Source: Pseudomonadota bacterium
Lineage (GTDB): Bacteria; Pseudomonadota; Alphaproteobacteria; Micropepsales; Micropepsaceae
DNA length: 64,000 nucleotides
Direction: 5' to 3'
Assembly (NCBI GenBank): GCA_016201105.1
Contig: JACQDN010000031.1
Location: 1-64,000 of the forward strand
A program made the position numbers and the translations under genes. Below the pieces are notes generated by a model, which saw only the letters and a list, made by a program, of their open reading frames with translations, did no database searches and was not told where the DNA came from. Shown one piece after another: positions 1 to 9,796 of this stretch. Each line of letters starts with the position of its first letter. Within the stretch, counting starts at the first letter, position 1.

Positions 1-49
1 CCACCCGAAATTTGCTTCGCAAATTTCGACCTCCCCGCAAGGGGGAGGT
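1..49. repeat. Dispersed palindromic repeat (partial, cut by window edge)
   Basis: Two adjacent hairpins. The first (6-28) has perfect arms CGAAATTTGC / GCAAATTTCG around TTC. The second (29-49) has ACCTCCCC / GGGGAGGT around a GCAA loop. The same two building blocks recur in the elements at 55594-55778 and 60519-60703, so this is probably a fragment or relative of that family. It lies 29 bp past the pdhB stop codon, between pdhB and whatever follows to the left, and could also act as a transcript 3' end. The family name is not known to me. Confidence 0.75.
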
Positions 50-77
50 GAAGAATTTGATCGTGTGCGCTCAATCA

Positions 78-1478
78 TTAGCGATAGCACACCGCTTTCG
101 CCGCCGCGACGATGTCGTCCACTGTCGGCAGCGCGAGTTTTTCGAGATTGGCGGCGTAAGGCATCGGCACGTCCCTGCCGGTGACTTTAAGCGGCGGCGC
201 ATCGAGATAGTCGAAGGCTTGTTCGACCACTTGGGCTGCGATTTCCGAGCCGATCGAGCAGATGGGCCAACCCTGCTCCACTGTGACGATGCGGTTGGTC
301 TTCTGCACCGAGGCGATCACCGTCGGAATATCGAGCGGGCGCAGCGTGCGCAGATCGATCAACTCGGCATCAATCCCTTCAGCGACAAGTTTCTCCGCCG
401 CCTCCAGGATCATGCCGACGCAGATCGAATGGGCGACGAGGGTGACATGCGTGCCCTGCTTCACCACCCGCGCCTTGCCGATGGGCACGATATAGTCGTC
501 CACTTTCGGCACCGGAAAGGACCGTCCGTAGACGATTTCGTTTTCCAGGAAGATGACGGGATTGGGATCGCGGATCGCCGCTTTGAGCAAGCCCTTTGCA
601 TCGGCCGCGAAATAGGGCGCTATCACTTTCAAGCCCGGCACCTGGGCGTACCAGCTTGAATAATCCTGGCTGTGCTGGGCGGCTACGCGCGCCGCCGGAC
701 CGTTCGGCCCGCGGAACACGATGGGACAGCCCATCTGGCCGCCCGACATGTAACGCGTCTTGGCGGCGGAGTTGACGATCTGGTCGATCGCCTGCATGGC
801 AAAATTCCAGGTCATGAATTCCACGATCGGCCGCAGCCCCCCGAACGCCGCGCCGACGCCCAGTCCGGTGAACCCATGTTCGGTGATCGGCGTATCGATC
901 ACCCGCATGTCGCCGAATTCTTCGAGGAGGCCTTGGGAGATTTTATAAGCGCCCTGATATTGCGCCACTTCCTCGCCCATCAGGAACACGGTCTTGTCGC
1001 GGCGCATCTCTTCGGCCATCGCATCGCGCAAGGCCTCGCGCACCGTCATGGTGATGAGTTCGGTACCGGCGGGAACGTCGGGCTCGGCCAAGTCATCCTT
1101 CGGGGCCCGCTGCGCGGGCACCTCAGGATGACGCGCTGGCGACTCCGCCATTGTTGGTCTGGATTTACCTTGCGGCTTGGCGTCGTCATCCCGAGGAGCG
1201 GCCGCAGGCCGCGTCCCGAGGGGCGAAACATCCTCGCCATTCTGAACCAGTGTGGCGATCGGTTGATTGACCTTCACCCCTTCGGTACCTTCCGGCACCA
1301 GCAGCTTGCCGATACGCCCTTCATCGACCGCTTCGAATTCCATCGTCGCCTTGTCAGTTTCGATCTCGGCGAGGATATCGCCGGACTTCACCGTGTCGCC
1401 TTCCTTGACGAGCCACTTGGCGAGCTTGCCCTCTTCCATCGTTGGAGACAGCGCGGGCATGAGAATATCGGTAGCCAT
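78..1478 (-). CDS. pdhB: Pyruvate dehydrogenase E1 component, beta subunit, with N-terminal lipoyl domain
   Basis: Beta subunit of the heterotetrameric E1 of pyruvate dehydrogenase, which decarboxylates pyruvate with thiamine diphosphate and passes the acetyl group to lipoate. Residues 1-80 are a biotinyl/lipoyl domain with the modified lysine K43 in ETDKATME. Residues 81-137 are a flexible linker. From about 138 the transketolase-like E1 beta domain follows ([18 protein letters not shown], then [17 protein letters not shown]). An N-terminal lipoyl domain on E1 beta is typical of alphaproteobacteria. The start ATG overlaps the pdhA stop by one base (TAATG), so the two are translationally coupled; pdhC probably follows off the left edge. 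The odd part is the linker: two REP-like palindromes at 1092-1132 and 1185-1224 are read in frame and encode residues of about 85-98 and 116-129. Confidence 0.97.
   Translation of the reverse strand: MATDILMPALSPTMEEGKLAKWLVKEGDTVKSGDILAEIETDKATMEFEAVDEGRIGKLLVPEGTEGVKVNQPIATLVQNGEDVSPLGTRPAAAPRDDDAKPQGKSRPTMAESPARHPEVPAQRAPKDDLAEPDVPAGTELITMTVREALRDAMAEEMRRDKTVFLMGEEVAQYQGAYKISQGLLEEFGDMRVIDTPITEHGFTGLGVGAAFGGLRPIVEFMTWNFAMQAIDQIVNSAAKTRYMSGGQMGCPIVFRGPNGPAARVAAQHSQDYSSWYAQVPGLKVIAPYFAADAKGLLKAAIRDPNPVIFLENEIVYGRSFPVPKVDDYIVPIGKARVVKQGTHVTLVAHSICVGMILEAAEKLVAEGIDAELIDLRTLRPLDIPTVIASVQKTNRIVTVEQGWPICSIGSEIAAQVVEQAFDYLDAPPLKVTGRDVPMPYAANLEKLALPTVDDIVAAAKAVCYR
1092..1132. repeat. REP-like palindrome inside pdhB linker (copy 1)
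   Basis: Imperfect 19-nt arms (1092-1110 and 1114-1132) begin GTCATCCT and end AGGATGAC around a three-base loop. The GTCATCC...GGATGAC frame with a GC-rich core resembles palindromes that are very common between genes in Rhizobiales and relatives (recalled, not searched). Here it is translated in frame as [14 protein letters not shown] in the PdhB linker. Confidence 0.8.
1185..1224. repeat. REP-like palindrome inside pdhB linker (copy 2)
   Basis: A second palindrome-type sequence with the core GCGGCC-GCA-GGCCGC and a GTCATCCCGAGG edge, 52 bp from copy 1. It is read in frame as [14 protein letters not shown]. Both copies end in the same Asp-Asp pair on the coding strand, as expected if both came from the same mobile palindrome in the same orientation. 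Confidence 0.75.
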
Positions 1479-2488
1479 TACGCCAGCACATCCGTGTAAA
1501 GCTCGCCCGCGGCGGGCTCAGGGCTTTCGGAGGCAAACTCGGCCGCCGTGTTGATGATGGCGCGGATGTCCTTGTCCACCGCTTTGAGGTCTTCGTCCTT
1601 GGCGATACCTTTTTCGACCAGGTGCTGGCCGAAATGGTCGATGGGATCGCGCTTCTCGCGCACGCTCTGCACTTCTTCGCGCGTGCGATACTTGGCGGGA
1701 TCGCTCATCGAGTGGCCGCGATAGCGATAGGTTTTCAACTCCAGAATGATCGGCCCCTTGCCGGAACGGCACCAGGCGATCGCCTCCAGCGCGGCTTCGT
1801 AAACCGCTTCCACATCCATGCCGTCCACTTCGCGGCCGGGAATGTTGAACGAGGCACCGCGCTTGTAGAAATGCGTTTCAGCGCTGGAGCGCTGGACGCT
1901 GGTCCCCATGGCATACTGATTGTTCTCGATCGCGTAGACGATCGGCAGCTTCCAAAGCTCCGCCATGTTGAAGGATTCGTACACCTGTCCCTGATTGGCG
2001 GCGCCGTCGCCGAAATAGGTGAGGCACACGTTGTCGTTCTTTTTGTATTTGTTGGAGAAGGCGAGCCCCGTGCCGATCGGCACCTGCGCGCCGACAATGC
2101 CGTGTCCGCCGTAGAAATTCTTCTCGGCGGAGAACATGTGCATCGAGCCGCCCTTGCCTTTGGAATATCCGCCGGCACGGCCCGTCAATTCCGCCATCAC
2201 GCCCTTGGGGTCCATGCCGCAAGCCAGCATGTGTCCGTGATCGCGATAGGCGGTGATGACCTCGTCGCCGTCCTTCAGCGCGGCCTGCATGCCGACGACG
2301 ACCGCTTCCTGGCCGATGTAGAGATGGCAAAAGCCGCCGACCAAACCCATGCCGTAAAGCTGGCCGGCCTTCTCCTCGAAACGGCGGATGAGGAGCATGT
2401 CGTGGTAGAATTTCTTGAGCAGATCGGGGCCGGCCGCGCGGGCGGCGTCGGATGTCCCGCCCTTTTGTGCCGCTTTGGCATCGGCCAT
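1478..2488 (-). CDS. pdhA: Pyruvate dehydrogenase E1 component, alpha subunit
   Basis: Alpha subunit of pyruvate dehydrogenase E1; it carries the thiamine-diphosphate/magnesium site. At 336 residues it has the usual length. The ThDP motif is GDGAANQGQ at 160-168, with the downstream ENNQYAMGT at 188-196. The conserved phosphorylation-loop region [10 protein letters not shown] is at 255-264. The ATG start at 2488 is followed by a short polar leader ([11 protein letters not shown]) before the catalytic domain. It is first in a pdhAB(C) unit that lies downstream of eno and ftsB, an arrangement common in alphaproteobacteria and fitting for glycolysis feeding acetyl-CoA formation. Confidence 0.97.
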   Translation of the reverse strand: MADAKAAQKGGTSDAARAAGPDLLKKFYHDMLLIRRFEEKAGQLYGMGLVGGFCHLYIGQEAVVVGMQAALKDGDEVITAYRDHGHMLACGMDPKGVMAELTGRAGGYSKGKGGSMHMFSAEKNFYGGHGIVGAQVPIGTGLAFSNKYKKNDNVCLTYFGDGAANQGQVYESFNMAELWKLPIVYAIENNQYAMGTSVQRSSAETHFYKRGASFNIPGREVDGMDVEAVYEAALEAIAWCRSGKGPIILELKTYRYRGHSMSDPAKYRTREEVQSVREKRDPIDHFGQHLVEKGIAKDEDLKAVDKDIRAIINTAAEFASESPEPAAGELYTDVLA

Positions 2489-2605
2489 TGAAAAGGCTCC
2501 TGTTTGCGGGCGGTTGTGGCAAGGCCCCCAGCTTTTGGCAAGCGTTGACGCTCCGTCAGCGAACAGTGTTCGGAATGGCGCTAAACCCTACCGATTTTTG
2601 GGAAT

Positions 2606-2917
2606 TCAGTGCTTCTCGCGAGGCACGGCAACCTGGCCCGGAACGCTGTCCAGCATCTCTTCGCGCGCGGTCTCTTCGACCATGTCGCGATCGCCCTTGC
2701 GCAGCAGCTCGATACGGCGCTGCAGGCGTTCGCGGCTGTCTTTCAGCTGAGCCAACTGCTCCTGCTGAACGCTCAGATGCGCGTTGGCGTCGTACAGCGC
2801 GAGCAGTCCGCGGGTGCCCCAGATCGTGTAGTAGCCAAAATAGGCAATAGACGCGGCGGCGATGGCCGGCATCACGCAAGCGGCAAAAACTCGGGTCACG
2901 CTGCGCCTGATTCGCAT
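2606..2917 (-). CDS. ftsB: Septum formation initiator / FtsB-like divisome protein
   Basis: A 103-residue bitopic membrane protein of the FtsB/DivIC family, which links FtsL and FtsQ in the divisome. It has a short basic N-terminus (MRIRRSV), a membrane segment at about 9-29, and an acidic/basic heptad coiled coil at about 44-75 (VQQEQLAQLKDSRERLQRRI). The C-terminal stretch AREEMLDSVPGQ corresponds to the AREKLGMV/PGE region of the family. The position between eno and pdhA is the standard alphaproteobacterial context and supports the call, since the primary sequence of this family is weakly conserved. Confidence 0.88.
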   Translation of the reverse strand: MRIRRSVTRVFAACVMPAIAAASIAYFGYYTIWGTRGLLALYDANAHLSVQQEQLAQLKDSRERLQRRIELLRKGDRDMVEETAREEMLDSVPGQVAVPREKH

Positions 2918-2997
2918 GACTGCGAACGAATCACGGACTGATTCGCACGGTCAAGCGCAAAGACGTTAACTTCGTTCAATTCTTCCGCCCTCAGGTC

Positions 2998-3219
2998 CTA
3001 TGGCCGCTCGCCTTTCATGGCGGCGTGGATCGCGTCTTCGCCTTCCGGACTGTGGATCCAATCTTCGGCGGCTTTCTTGGTCGGGAATTGCTGCGCCAGG
3101 CGATGCGGCTTGACGCGATCGGGCACCGGCAACAGGACTTCGTAGGTGCCCTCGAAGCGGGTGTCCCTGGTCAGCGCCGCAAAGGGCTGAGGCTTTTCGT
3201 ATTTTTTCTTGGCTTTCAT
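2998..3219 (-). CDS. Small conserved-looking protein of unknown function
   Basis: A 73-residue, basic, probably cytosolic ORF: no signal peptide and no membrane segment. It begins MKAKKKYEKPQPFAAL, has a central segment FEGTYEVLLPVPDRVKPHRLAQQFPT and ends with KKAAEDWIHSPEGEDAIHAAMKGERP. A GAGGT ribosome site sits 8 nt before the ATG. It lies 27 bp after eno and 80 bp before ftsB on the same strand, so it is likely cotranscribed with eno. The segment pattern could be a small alpha/beta domain. I do not recognise a family; the coding assignment rests on position, ribosome site and the lack of a competing frame. Confidence 0.65.
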   Translation of the reverse strand: MKAKKKYEKPQPFAALTRDTRFEGTYEVLLPVPDRVKPHRLAQQFPTKKAAEDWIHSPEGEDAIHAAMKGERP

Positions 3220-3246
3220 GACACATGACCTCGAGTTCGAAATTTT

Positions 3247-4551
<1,305 letters not shown>

Positions 4552-4683
4552 CTAGGCGAAGGGGTTGGCCCCTTCAAGGCGGCGCATTGGAGCACCGAAT
4601 CGCAGCGGATTTCCCGCGAATCTCACTACAGTCAGCCACAAGGCGCAGCCGATCTTGGCGGCCGCCATCGAAGGGGAAATGTC

Positions 4684-5109
4684 ATGACGGCCGTGCCCGC
4701 AACGCTGTGGACCTCAATGGTCACCATTCTCGCCATCCTCGTTTATTTCATGACCAGCGGCACCGTGGCCCGCATGCGTGCCAAACACGGGATCAAGGCG
4801 CCCGCGATGACCGGCCATGCGGAATTCGAACGCGCCGTGCGCGTGCAGATGAACACGCTGGAGGCGATGCCGATCTTCCTGGTGCTGCTTTGGGTAGCGA
4901 CAAACTATTCGCCTTGGATGGCGTGGCTGCCAGCGGCGTTCGGCGTCATCTGGACGATTGGCCGCGTTCTCTACATGCAGGGCTACATGGTCGATCCCGA
5001 AAAGCGCGGCACCGGATTCACGATCAGCATGATCGCCAATCTCGGCCTGCTGATCCTGTCGGTCTGGGGAATCGTGAACGCCTGGATGGCTTTGAGCGCT
5101 ACCACCTAA
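4684..5109 (+). CDS. MAPEG-family membrane protein (copy 1)
   Basis: A 141-residue integral membrane protein of the MAPEG family (membrane-associated proteins in eicosanoid and glutathione metabolism), whose bacterial members are often glutathione transferases or peroxidases. Four hydrophobic segments are visible (about 8-26, 57-75, 77-100, 115-136). The family signature E-R-x-x-R-x-x-x-N-x-x-E reads FERAVRVQMNTLE. RVLYMQGYMVDPEKRGTG is the conserved loop before the last helix. The start follows a GAAGGGGAAA ribosome site. It is followed 14 bp later by a paralogue. The substrate cannot be read from the sequence. Confidence 0.9.
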   Translation: MTAVPATLWTSMVTILAILVYFMTSGTVARMRAKHGIKAPAMTGHAEFERAVRVQMNTLEAMPIFLVLLWVATNYSPWMAWLPAAFGVIWTIGRVLYMQGYMVDPEKRGTGFTISMIANLGLLILSVWGIVNAWMALSATT

Positions 5110-5123
5110 CCAAGGAGAACACG

Positions 5124-5540
5124 ATGGATCCTCGCACAGTCTATTTCAGCGAGATCATCACGCTGCTCGCGGTCGTGCTCTATTACTTTGTCATGGGTGC
5201 GCGCGTCGGCATGTTGCGGGGAAGGCACGGCGTAAAAGCGCCGGCGACAACGGGTCATCCCGCCTTCGAACGTGCCTATCGCATTCATTGCAACACGGGC
5301 GAACAATTGATCGCTTTCTTCCCGGCGTTGTGGCTCGCGACGATCCTGTTTCACGGGCAGTACTGGTTGCCGGCGGCGTTCGGGGCGATCTTTCTCGCCG
5401 GCCGCGTGCTCTACATGCAGCTCTATACGGCCGATCCCGAGAAACGCACCGCCGGCGCCTTCACCACCATGGCCGGGATTCTCGGACTGATCGTGCTCGC
5501 GGCCATCGGGCTGGTGCAGAACTGGGGCGCGATGGGTTAG
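5124..5540 (+). CDS. MAPEG-family membrane protein (copy 2)
   Basis: A 138-residue paralogue of the preceding gene in the same operon, with an AAGGAG ribosome site at 5112-5117. The MAPEG signature is FERAYRIHCNTGEQ, and the RVLYMQLYTADPEKR loop is nearly identical to copy 1, so the pair arose by tandem duplication or duplicate acquisition. This copy has a cysteine next to the conserved asparagine (HCNTGE), which copy 1 lacks. The 3' end overlaps the converging kdsA stop by four bases. The pair sits between eno and kdsA, which are near neighbours in many relatives. Confidence 0.9.
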   Translation: MDPRTVYFSEIITLLAVVLYYFVMGARVGMLRGRHGVKAPATTGHPAFERAYRIHCNTGEQLIAFFPALWLATILFHGQYWLPAAFGAIFLAGRVLYMQLYTADPEKRTAGAFTTMAGILGLIVLAAIGLVQNWGAMG

Positions 5541-6376
5541 CGCTTCTTCTTGGCGATCTGGTCGAGCGCGACCAGATCGCTGAGAATTCCGGGCATGTCT
5601 TTCAGCCGGATCATGTTCGGTGCGTCGGACATCTTGGTGTTGTCCGGATCTTCGTGCGTTTCCATGAACACGGCGGCGACGCCGACGGCCACGGCCGCAC
5701 GCGCGATGTAGGGCGCCATTTCGCGGTTTCCCCCGGACGACGTGCCCTGCCCGCCGGGTTTCTGCACAGCGTGCGTCGCATCCATCACCACCGGCGCCCC
5801 GAACTTGGCCATTTCCGGCAGCGACGTCATGTCGACGACGAGCGTGTTGTAGCCAAAGCTCGCACCGCGTTCGGTGACGAGCACGTTGGGATTTCCCGCG
5901 CCGGTGACCTTCTCGATCACATTCTTCATGTCCCAAGGCGCGAGGAACTGCCCCTTCTTGACGTTCACGATTCTGCCGGTTTTCGCCGCGGCGACGATCA
6001 GATCGGTCTGGCGGCAGAGAAAAGCCGGTATCTGCAGAATGTCGACCGCTTCGGCAACGGGCGCGCATTGCTCGCGCTCATGCACGTCGGTGAGCACGGG
6101 CACGCCGAAGTGAGAGCGGATCTCCGCGAAGATCGGCAGCGAATCTTTAAGGCCCAGCCCACGCGTGCCGCCGGCGCTGGAGCGATTGGCCTTGTCGAAG
6201 CTGGTCTTGTAGACCAAGCCCACGCCCGCTTTCGCGGTCATCTCTTTCAGCGCCGACACCATCTCGAAGGCATGGGCGCGGCTTTCGAGCTGGCAAGGCC
6301 CGGCAATGATCGTAAGTTTGAGATCGTTGCCGAATTCGACCGATCCGGCTTTGACGTGTGCGTTGGGCTGGGTCAT
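5537..6376 (-). CDS. kdsA: 3-deoxy-8-phosphooctulonate (KDO-8-P) synthase
   Basis: Condenses phosphoenolpyruvate with arabinose 5-phosphate to KDO-8-phosphate, the first committed step to the KDO of lipopolysaccharide inner core. It has 279 residues, the usual size. Family marks include AGPCQLES at 25-32, the KTSFDKANRSS phosphate loop, TDVHE, and DATHAVQKPGG near residue 197. Cys28 in AGPCQLE is the position of the metal ligand found in the metal-dependent KdsA class, so this enzyme may be metal-dependent (inference). The ATG at 6376 precedes the short leader TQPNAHVKAGS. Confidence 0.98.
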   Translation of the reverse strand: MTQPNAHVKAGSVEFGNDLKLTIIAGPCQLESRAHAFEMVSALKEMTAKAGVGLVYKTSFDKANRSSAGGTRGLGLKDSLPIFAEIRSHFGVPVLTDVHEREQCAPVAEAVDILQIPAFLCRQTDLIVAAAKTGRIVNVKKGQFLAPWDMKNVIEKVTGAGNPNVLVTERGASFGYNTLVVDMTSLPEMAKFGAPVVMDATHAVQKPGGQGTSSGGNREMAPYIARAAVAVGVAAVFMETHEDPDNTKMSDAPNMIRLKDMPGILSDLVALDQIAKKKR

Positions 6377-6541
6377 GGGCGATTTCTAGAGCAGACCTCG
6401 CCGTATTTCATACTCTTTTCTTTCCGTGGCGGCCCCATTTGGCGCCCGCTTTGGTGAACGGCCCGGCGAAAAACGCCGGATCAGCCCTGCTCTTGCGCGG
6501 CTCTGCTGTTTGCGGTTTCTGCGGCGCAACGGAGACAAATC

Positions 6542-6880
6542 ATGGATAAGAACCGCAAGCGCGAAATGCTGCGCGAATACAAAGAGCGCAAACAGCAGCA
6601 AGGCGTTTACGCCGTTCGCTGCGCGGCGACGGGCGCGGTGTGGACCGCCGTCAGCCGCAATCTCGACAAACAGCACAACACCACCTGGTTTCAGCTGCGC
6701 CAGGGCGGCCACCCCAACAAGGCGATGCAGGCCGCGTGGAATGCCCATGGCGAAGCGGCGTTCGCCTACGAAATCCTGGAAGAGGTGAAAGACGACAATC
6801 CGCTTCTGATCGCATCGCTGCTGAAAGATCGCGAAGTGCAATGGCGCAAGGAATTGAACGCCGAGAAGGCGGTCGGTTGA
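6542..6880 (+). CDS. Small GIY-YIG nuclease-like protein
   Basis: A 112-residue protein beginning MDKNRKREMLREYKERK. From residue 21, GVYAVRCAATGAVWTAVSRN matches the start of a GIY-YIG fold of the type found in many small alphaproteobacterial proteins annotated as GIY-YIG nuclease family. The motif is degenerate: GVY is present, but the partner YIG strand reads VWTAV and I see no convincing catalytic arginine and glutamate arrangement. It could therefore be a non-catalytic nucleic-acid binding relative. It stands alone between kdsA and the accessory module, with an AACGGAGA ribosome site. The role is unknown. Confidence 0.7.
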   Translation: MDKNRKREMLREYKERKQQQGVYAVRCAATGAVWTAVSRNLDKQHNTTWFQLRQGGHPNKAMQAAWNAHGEAAFAYEILEEVKDDNPLLIASLLKDREVQWRKELNAEKAVG

Positions 6881-6981
6881 CGCGAAAAGGTCTGCAGAAA
6901 ACCCAAACGACACACACCGGCCTATGCGGGAGCGCTCGCGATCCGCGGCCGGTCGCTCGCCGGGCGCAAGGGCCGCTTCGA

Positions 6982-7650
6982 CTACTTGCTCGCGGGGTCG
7001 CCGTTTGCCGCTTTGACTCGCCTGGGCCGGCGGACCGCTCTCACCTTCCCGCTCCTTCCGCCGCCGCAAAAGAACTGATCGCCGCCATCGGACTCGAGGC
7101 CCGACACGCTCATGCCGGCCGGCATCTCGAGCCTCTCCAGGACTTCTCCCGTTCGAGGATCGACTCGGCGCAATTCGCTCTCATCATTTTCCAAGGCGCC
7201 GTGCCAGAGTTCGCCGTCACTCCAGGTGACCCCGGTCACGAAGCGGTTGGACGCGATGGTTCGAAGTATCGTCCCTGTTTCCGGATCGATCTGATGGATC
7301 TTGCGGTCCCGATACTGGCCCACCCAAAGCGTCCCTTCGGCCCACGCAAGCCCCGAGTCGCCGCCACCGCCCGGCGCCGGGATCGTGGCGAGCACACGGC
7401 CGGTCTTCATATCGATCTTCTGGATACGATCCTCGGCGATCTGAAACAGGTGCTGGCCGTCGAAGGCCGTTCCGGCATGCGCGGCGACATCGATCGAGCG
7501 CACGGTCTTCCCGGTTGCAGGATCTAACGCGTTCAGTTTGTCTCCGGACGCAAACCAGACTTGCCGACCGTCATGCGTGACCCCACCCACTTGGGCGACA
7601 CCCGGGAAGGGTCCATACTCGCGCACGATTTCGGCTGCCGATCGTTTCAT
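6982..7650 (-). CDS. Beta-propeller protein (Vgb / glutamine-cyclotransferase-like)
   Basis: A 222-residue protein made of repeated propeller blades: VGGVTHDGRQVWFASGDKLNALDPATGKTVRSID, then GTAFDGQHLFQIAEDRIQKIDMKTGRVLATI, then SGLAWAEGTLWVGQYRDRKIHQIDPETGTILRTI, then VTGVTWSDGELWHG...LRRVDPRTGEVLERL. The unit W/F-x-G...I-x-x-I-D-x-x-T-G is that of Vgb lyase and glutamine cyclotransferase-type propellers. There is no signal peptide, so it is probably cytosolic. It starts 9 bp after the TPR/winged-helix gene stop and is clearly cotranscribed with it. Ligand and activity are unknown. Confidence 0.8.
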   Translation of the reverse strand: MKRSAAEIVREYGPFPGVAQVGGVTHDGRQVWFASGDKLNALDPATGKTVRSIDVAAHAGTAFDGQHLFQIAEDRIQKIDMKTGRVLATIPAPGGGGDSGLAWAEGTLWVGQYRDRKIHQIDPETGTILRTIASNRFVTGVTWSDGELWHGALENDESELRRVDPRTGEVLERLEMPAGMSVSGLESDGGDQFFCGGGRSGKVRAVRRPRRVKAANGDPASK

Positions 7651-7659
7651 GCGCCCATC

Positions 7660-8880
7660 CTAGTCACCCGGCATTGAAGCGGGAAGTAACAAGGCTGTCG
7701 TGAATCCCGGCACCGGCGGGGTCATCCAACGGCGCGTTCGCCCGCGACCAAACGACTGCACCTTGCCTGCTGCAGCAAGGTCGTCGAGGGCTCGCTGCAC
7801 GGTGCGCTGGCTGGCGCCGAGCGCGAGAGCCAGGGCCGAGCTCGACCACGACTCACCGTCGGCGAGAAAAGCGAGCACCCCCGCATGCTGCTCTTCGACG
7901 GGCCGCGCCAGCACGACGATCTCGCGTGCACCGCGCGGCGCCAGCGCAAACCCGCCGCTCGTCGCGCTCACATCGGCCAACGTCCGCAGCATTCTGCGAA
8001 GCCGTCCAATTTCGACGCGCAACCGCGCGCGATGCGATTCATCGGCGTGCTTGGCTCGGAAGGCGCGCGCGACAAGCGCACCCCTCGACACGTCCGCGGG
8101 CCACGCTTCGCCCAACGCACGGGCGAGCGCGAACAACACCGGACGCCTTGCGAGCGAGATCACCGTGCCCGCGTGACGCACGGCATGACGGCACGCGTCC
8201 ACGACAAGCGCCTTCGACGCCAGCAACGCTTCGACCTCCGCGAGCAGGAGGGGCCGCTCCTCGCTGCGCGCAATCAGGCGCGCGGCCGGCGTGTTCAGGA
8301 CGAGGGATGCGCTTTCGACCTCGGCGCTCAACGCCGGGATGCCGGCGCTGAGCGCGGCACGTTCTGCCCGAGCGAGAGCCGCGCGCGCCGTCTTTGTCCG
8401 CAAACGTCGCATCGCGATCCCCGCAACGACCAGTTCGTGCGCGGCCATCAATGCGGGCGGGAACGGCGCAGGATCGAGTTCGGCAAGGGCCCGCTCGGCC
8501 TCGTCGAGGCGCCCAATCAAAAGCAAGCGCCTGACCTCGAGATACCGCGCGTGCGCCGCGTTCACCCGGTCCCCGTGCGCTTCGAGCGTCGCCCTTGCTG
8601 CGTCGAGCGCTTTCGTAGGCCAGCTCAGGTCGCGCGAGACGAGCGCGATTTCAGCCTCGGCGACAACACACCTCGCGCGGGCTACAGCCTCCTTCGGACC
8701 GAAGGCACGCGCCGCGCTGCGCACGAGCGCCTTCGCTCGAACGAAATCGCCGAGCTGCGCCATCGCGATGCCTCGAAGCGCGAGCGCCGGCGCGTCGGTG
8801 CGCAGGGCGACCCGGTTGAGTGCACCGAGTGGATCACCCGCCGCCAGCGCACGCGCCGCCGCCGTGATCAACGAGTCCAT
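7660..8880 (-). CDS. TPR-rich protein with C-terminal winged-helix DNA-binding domain
   Basis: A 406-residue, very Ala/Arg-rich protein. Residues 1 to about 180 consist of helical repeats of TPR type (ALAAGDPLGALNRVAL, ALALRGIAMAQLGDFVRAKAL). A helical middle region follows. Residues of about 335-390 look like a winged helix (SWSSSALALALGASQRTVQRALDDLAAAGKVQSFGRGRTRRWM). Probably a cytosolic transcription regulator, upstream of and cotranscribed with the propeller gene and divergent from the DUF899-DUF2182 pair across a 125-bp intergenic region. Similar genes occur beside Vgb-like propellers in other Proteobacteria (recalled). Base usage looks more GC3-extreme than in the flanking core genes. 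Confidence 0.72.
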   Translation of the reverse strand: MDSLITAAARALAAGDPLGALNRVALRTDAPALALRGIAMAQLGDFVRAKALVRSAARAFGPKEAVARARCVVAEAEIALVSRDLSWPTKALDAARATLEAHGDRVNAAHARYLEVRRLLLIGRLDEAERALAELDPAPFPPALMAAHELVVAGIAMRRLRTKTARAALARAERAALSAGIPALSAEVESASLVLNTPAARLIARSEERPLLLAEVEALLASKALVVDACRHAVRHAGTVISLARRPVLFALARALGEAWPADVSRGALVARAFRAKHADESHRARLRVEIGRLRRMLRTLADVSATSGGFALAPRGAREIVVLARPVEEQHAGVLAFLADGESWSSSALALALGASQRTVQRALDDLAAAGKVQSFGRGRTRRWMTPPVPGFTTALLLPASMPGD

Positions 8881-9005
8881 CTGGTTCCCGCCACACTTGT
8901 CACTCCCACCTCTCGATACCCGCTCCTAATTTATCTCACGACCATCAACCAGCAGTTCGTACCGGGGACGGTACGGGCGGCAACGGACACAACGGAGAGA
9001 GTACG

Positions 9006-9767
9006 ATGACAGGACACAAGACCGGAACACGTGCAGAGTGGCTGGCAGCGCGGCTCGAGCTGCTCCCGGCGGAGAAGGAGCTGACGCGGCGCAGCGACGA
9101 GCTGGCGCGGCAGCGTCAAGAGCTGCCGTGGGTCCGGGTCGACAAGAAATATACGTTTGAGACCGACGAAGGCAGCGTCTCGCTGGCAGACCTCTTCCAA
9201 GGGCGCTCGCAGCTCCTCGTCTATCACTTCATGTTCGGACCCGACTATAAAGCAGGGTGCGCGACCTGCTCGACCATCGCGGACGGGTTCAACGGCTTCG
9301 CCGTCCATCTGGCGAACCACGACGTCACGCTGTCGGCGGTGTCGCGGGCGCCGCTCGCCAAGCTGCAGGCGTTCAAGCGGCGGATGGGGTGGACGTTTCC
9401 CTGGGCGTCTGCGTCCGGCGGCGACTTCAACTTCGACTTCAACGTCTCGATCACCGAAGAGCAACAGCGCAAGGGCGGCTTCGAATACAACTACCGCCCG
9501 AGCAAACAAATGCCGAACCCAAATCCGCAGAGTCCTCCCTCCAAATTCGCGGCGATGGCTGGAACCGACACCGCCACCTACGCGCGCGAAAGGCCGGGCA
9601 TGAGTGCATTCGCGCACGAGGACGGCGTCGTCTATCACACGTATTCCACCTACGCGCGCGGGCTCGACGGCCTCTGGGGCATGTACCAGTGGCTCGACCG
9701 CGCACCTAAAGGGCGCAACGAAACAGGCGGCTGGTGGCGCCACCACGACGAGTACGAAAAGCGTTGA
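9006..9767 (+). CDS. DUF899 family thioredoxin-like protein
   Basis: A 253-residue member of the DUF899 family, a thioredoxin-fold group. After a charged helical N-terminus (AEWLAARLELLPAEKELTRRSDELARQR) it shows VDKKYTFETDEGSVSLADLFQGRSQLLVYHFMFGPDYKAGCATCSTIADGF. The CATC pair is the redox-type CxxC position. Further marks are the FNFDFNVS stretch, the VYHTYSTYARGLDGLWGMY segment and the C-terminal WWRHHDEY. It is the first gene after the divergent intergenic region and stands 29 bp from the DUF2182 gene, with which it is probably cotranscribed. Substrate unknown. Confidence 0.9.
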   Translation: MTGHKTGTRAEWLAARLELLPAEKELTRRSDELARQRQELPWVRVDKKYTFETDEGSVSLADLFQGRSQLLVYHFMFGPDYKAGCATCSTIADGFNGFAVHLANHDVTLSAVSRAPLAKLQAFKRRMGWTFPWASASGGDFNFDFNVSITEEQQRKGGFEYNYRPSKQMPNPNPQSPPSKFAAMAGTDTATYARERPGMSAFAHEDGVVYHTYSTYARGLDGLWGMYQWLDRAPKGRNETGGWWRHHDEYEKR

Positions 9768-9796
9768 GCCAAGCCGCGGGCGGAAGATCTGAGCGC

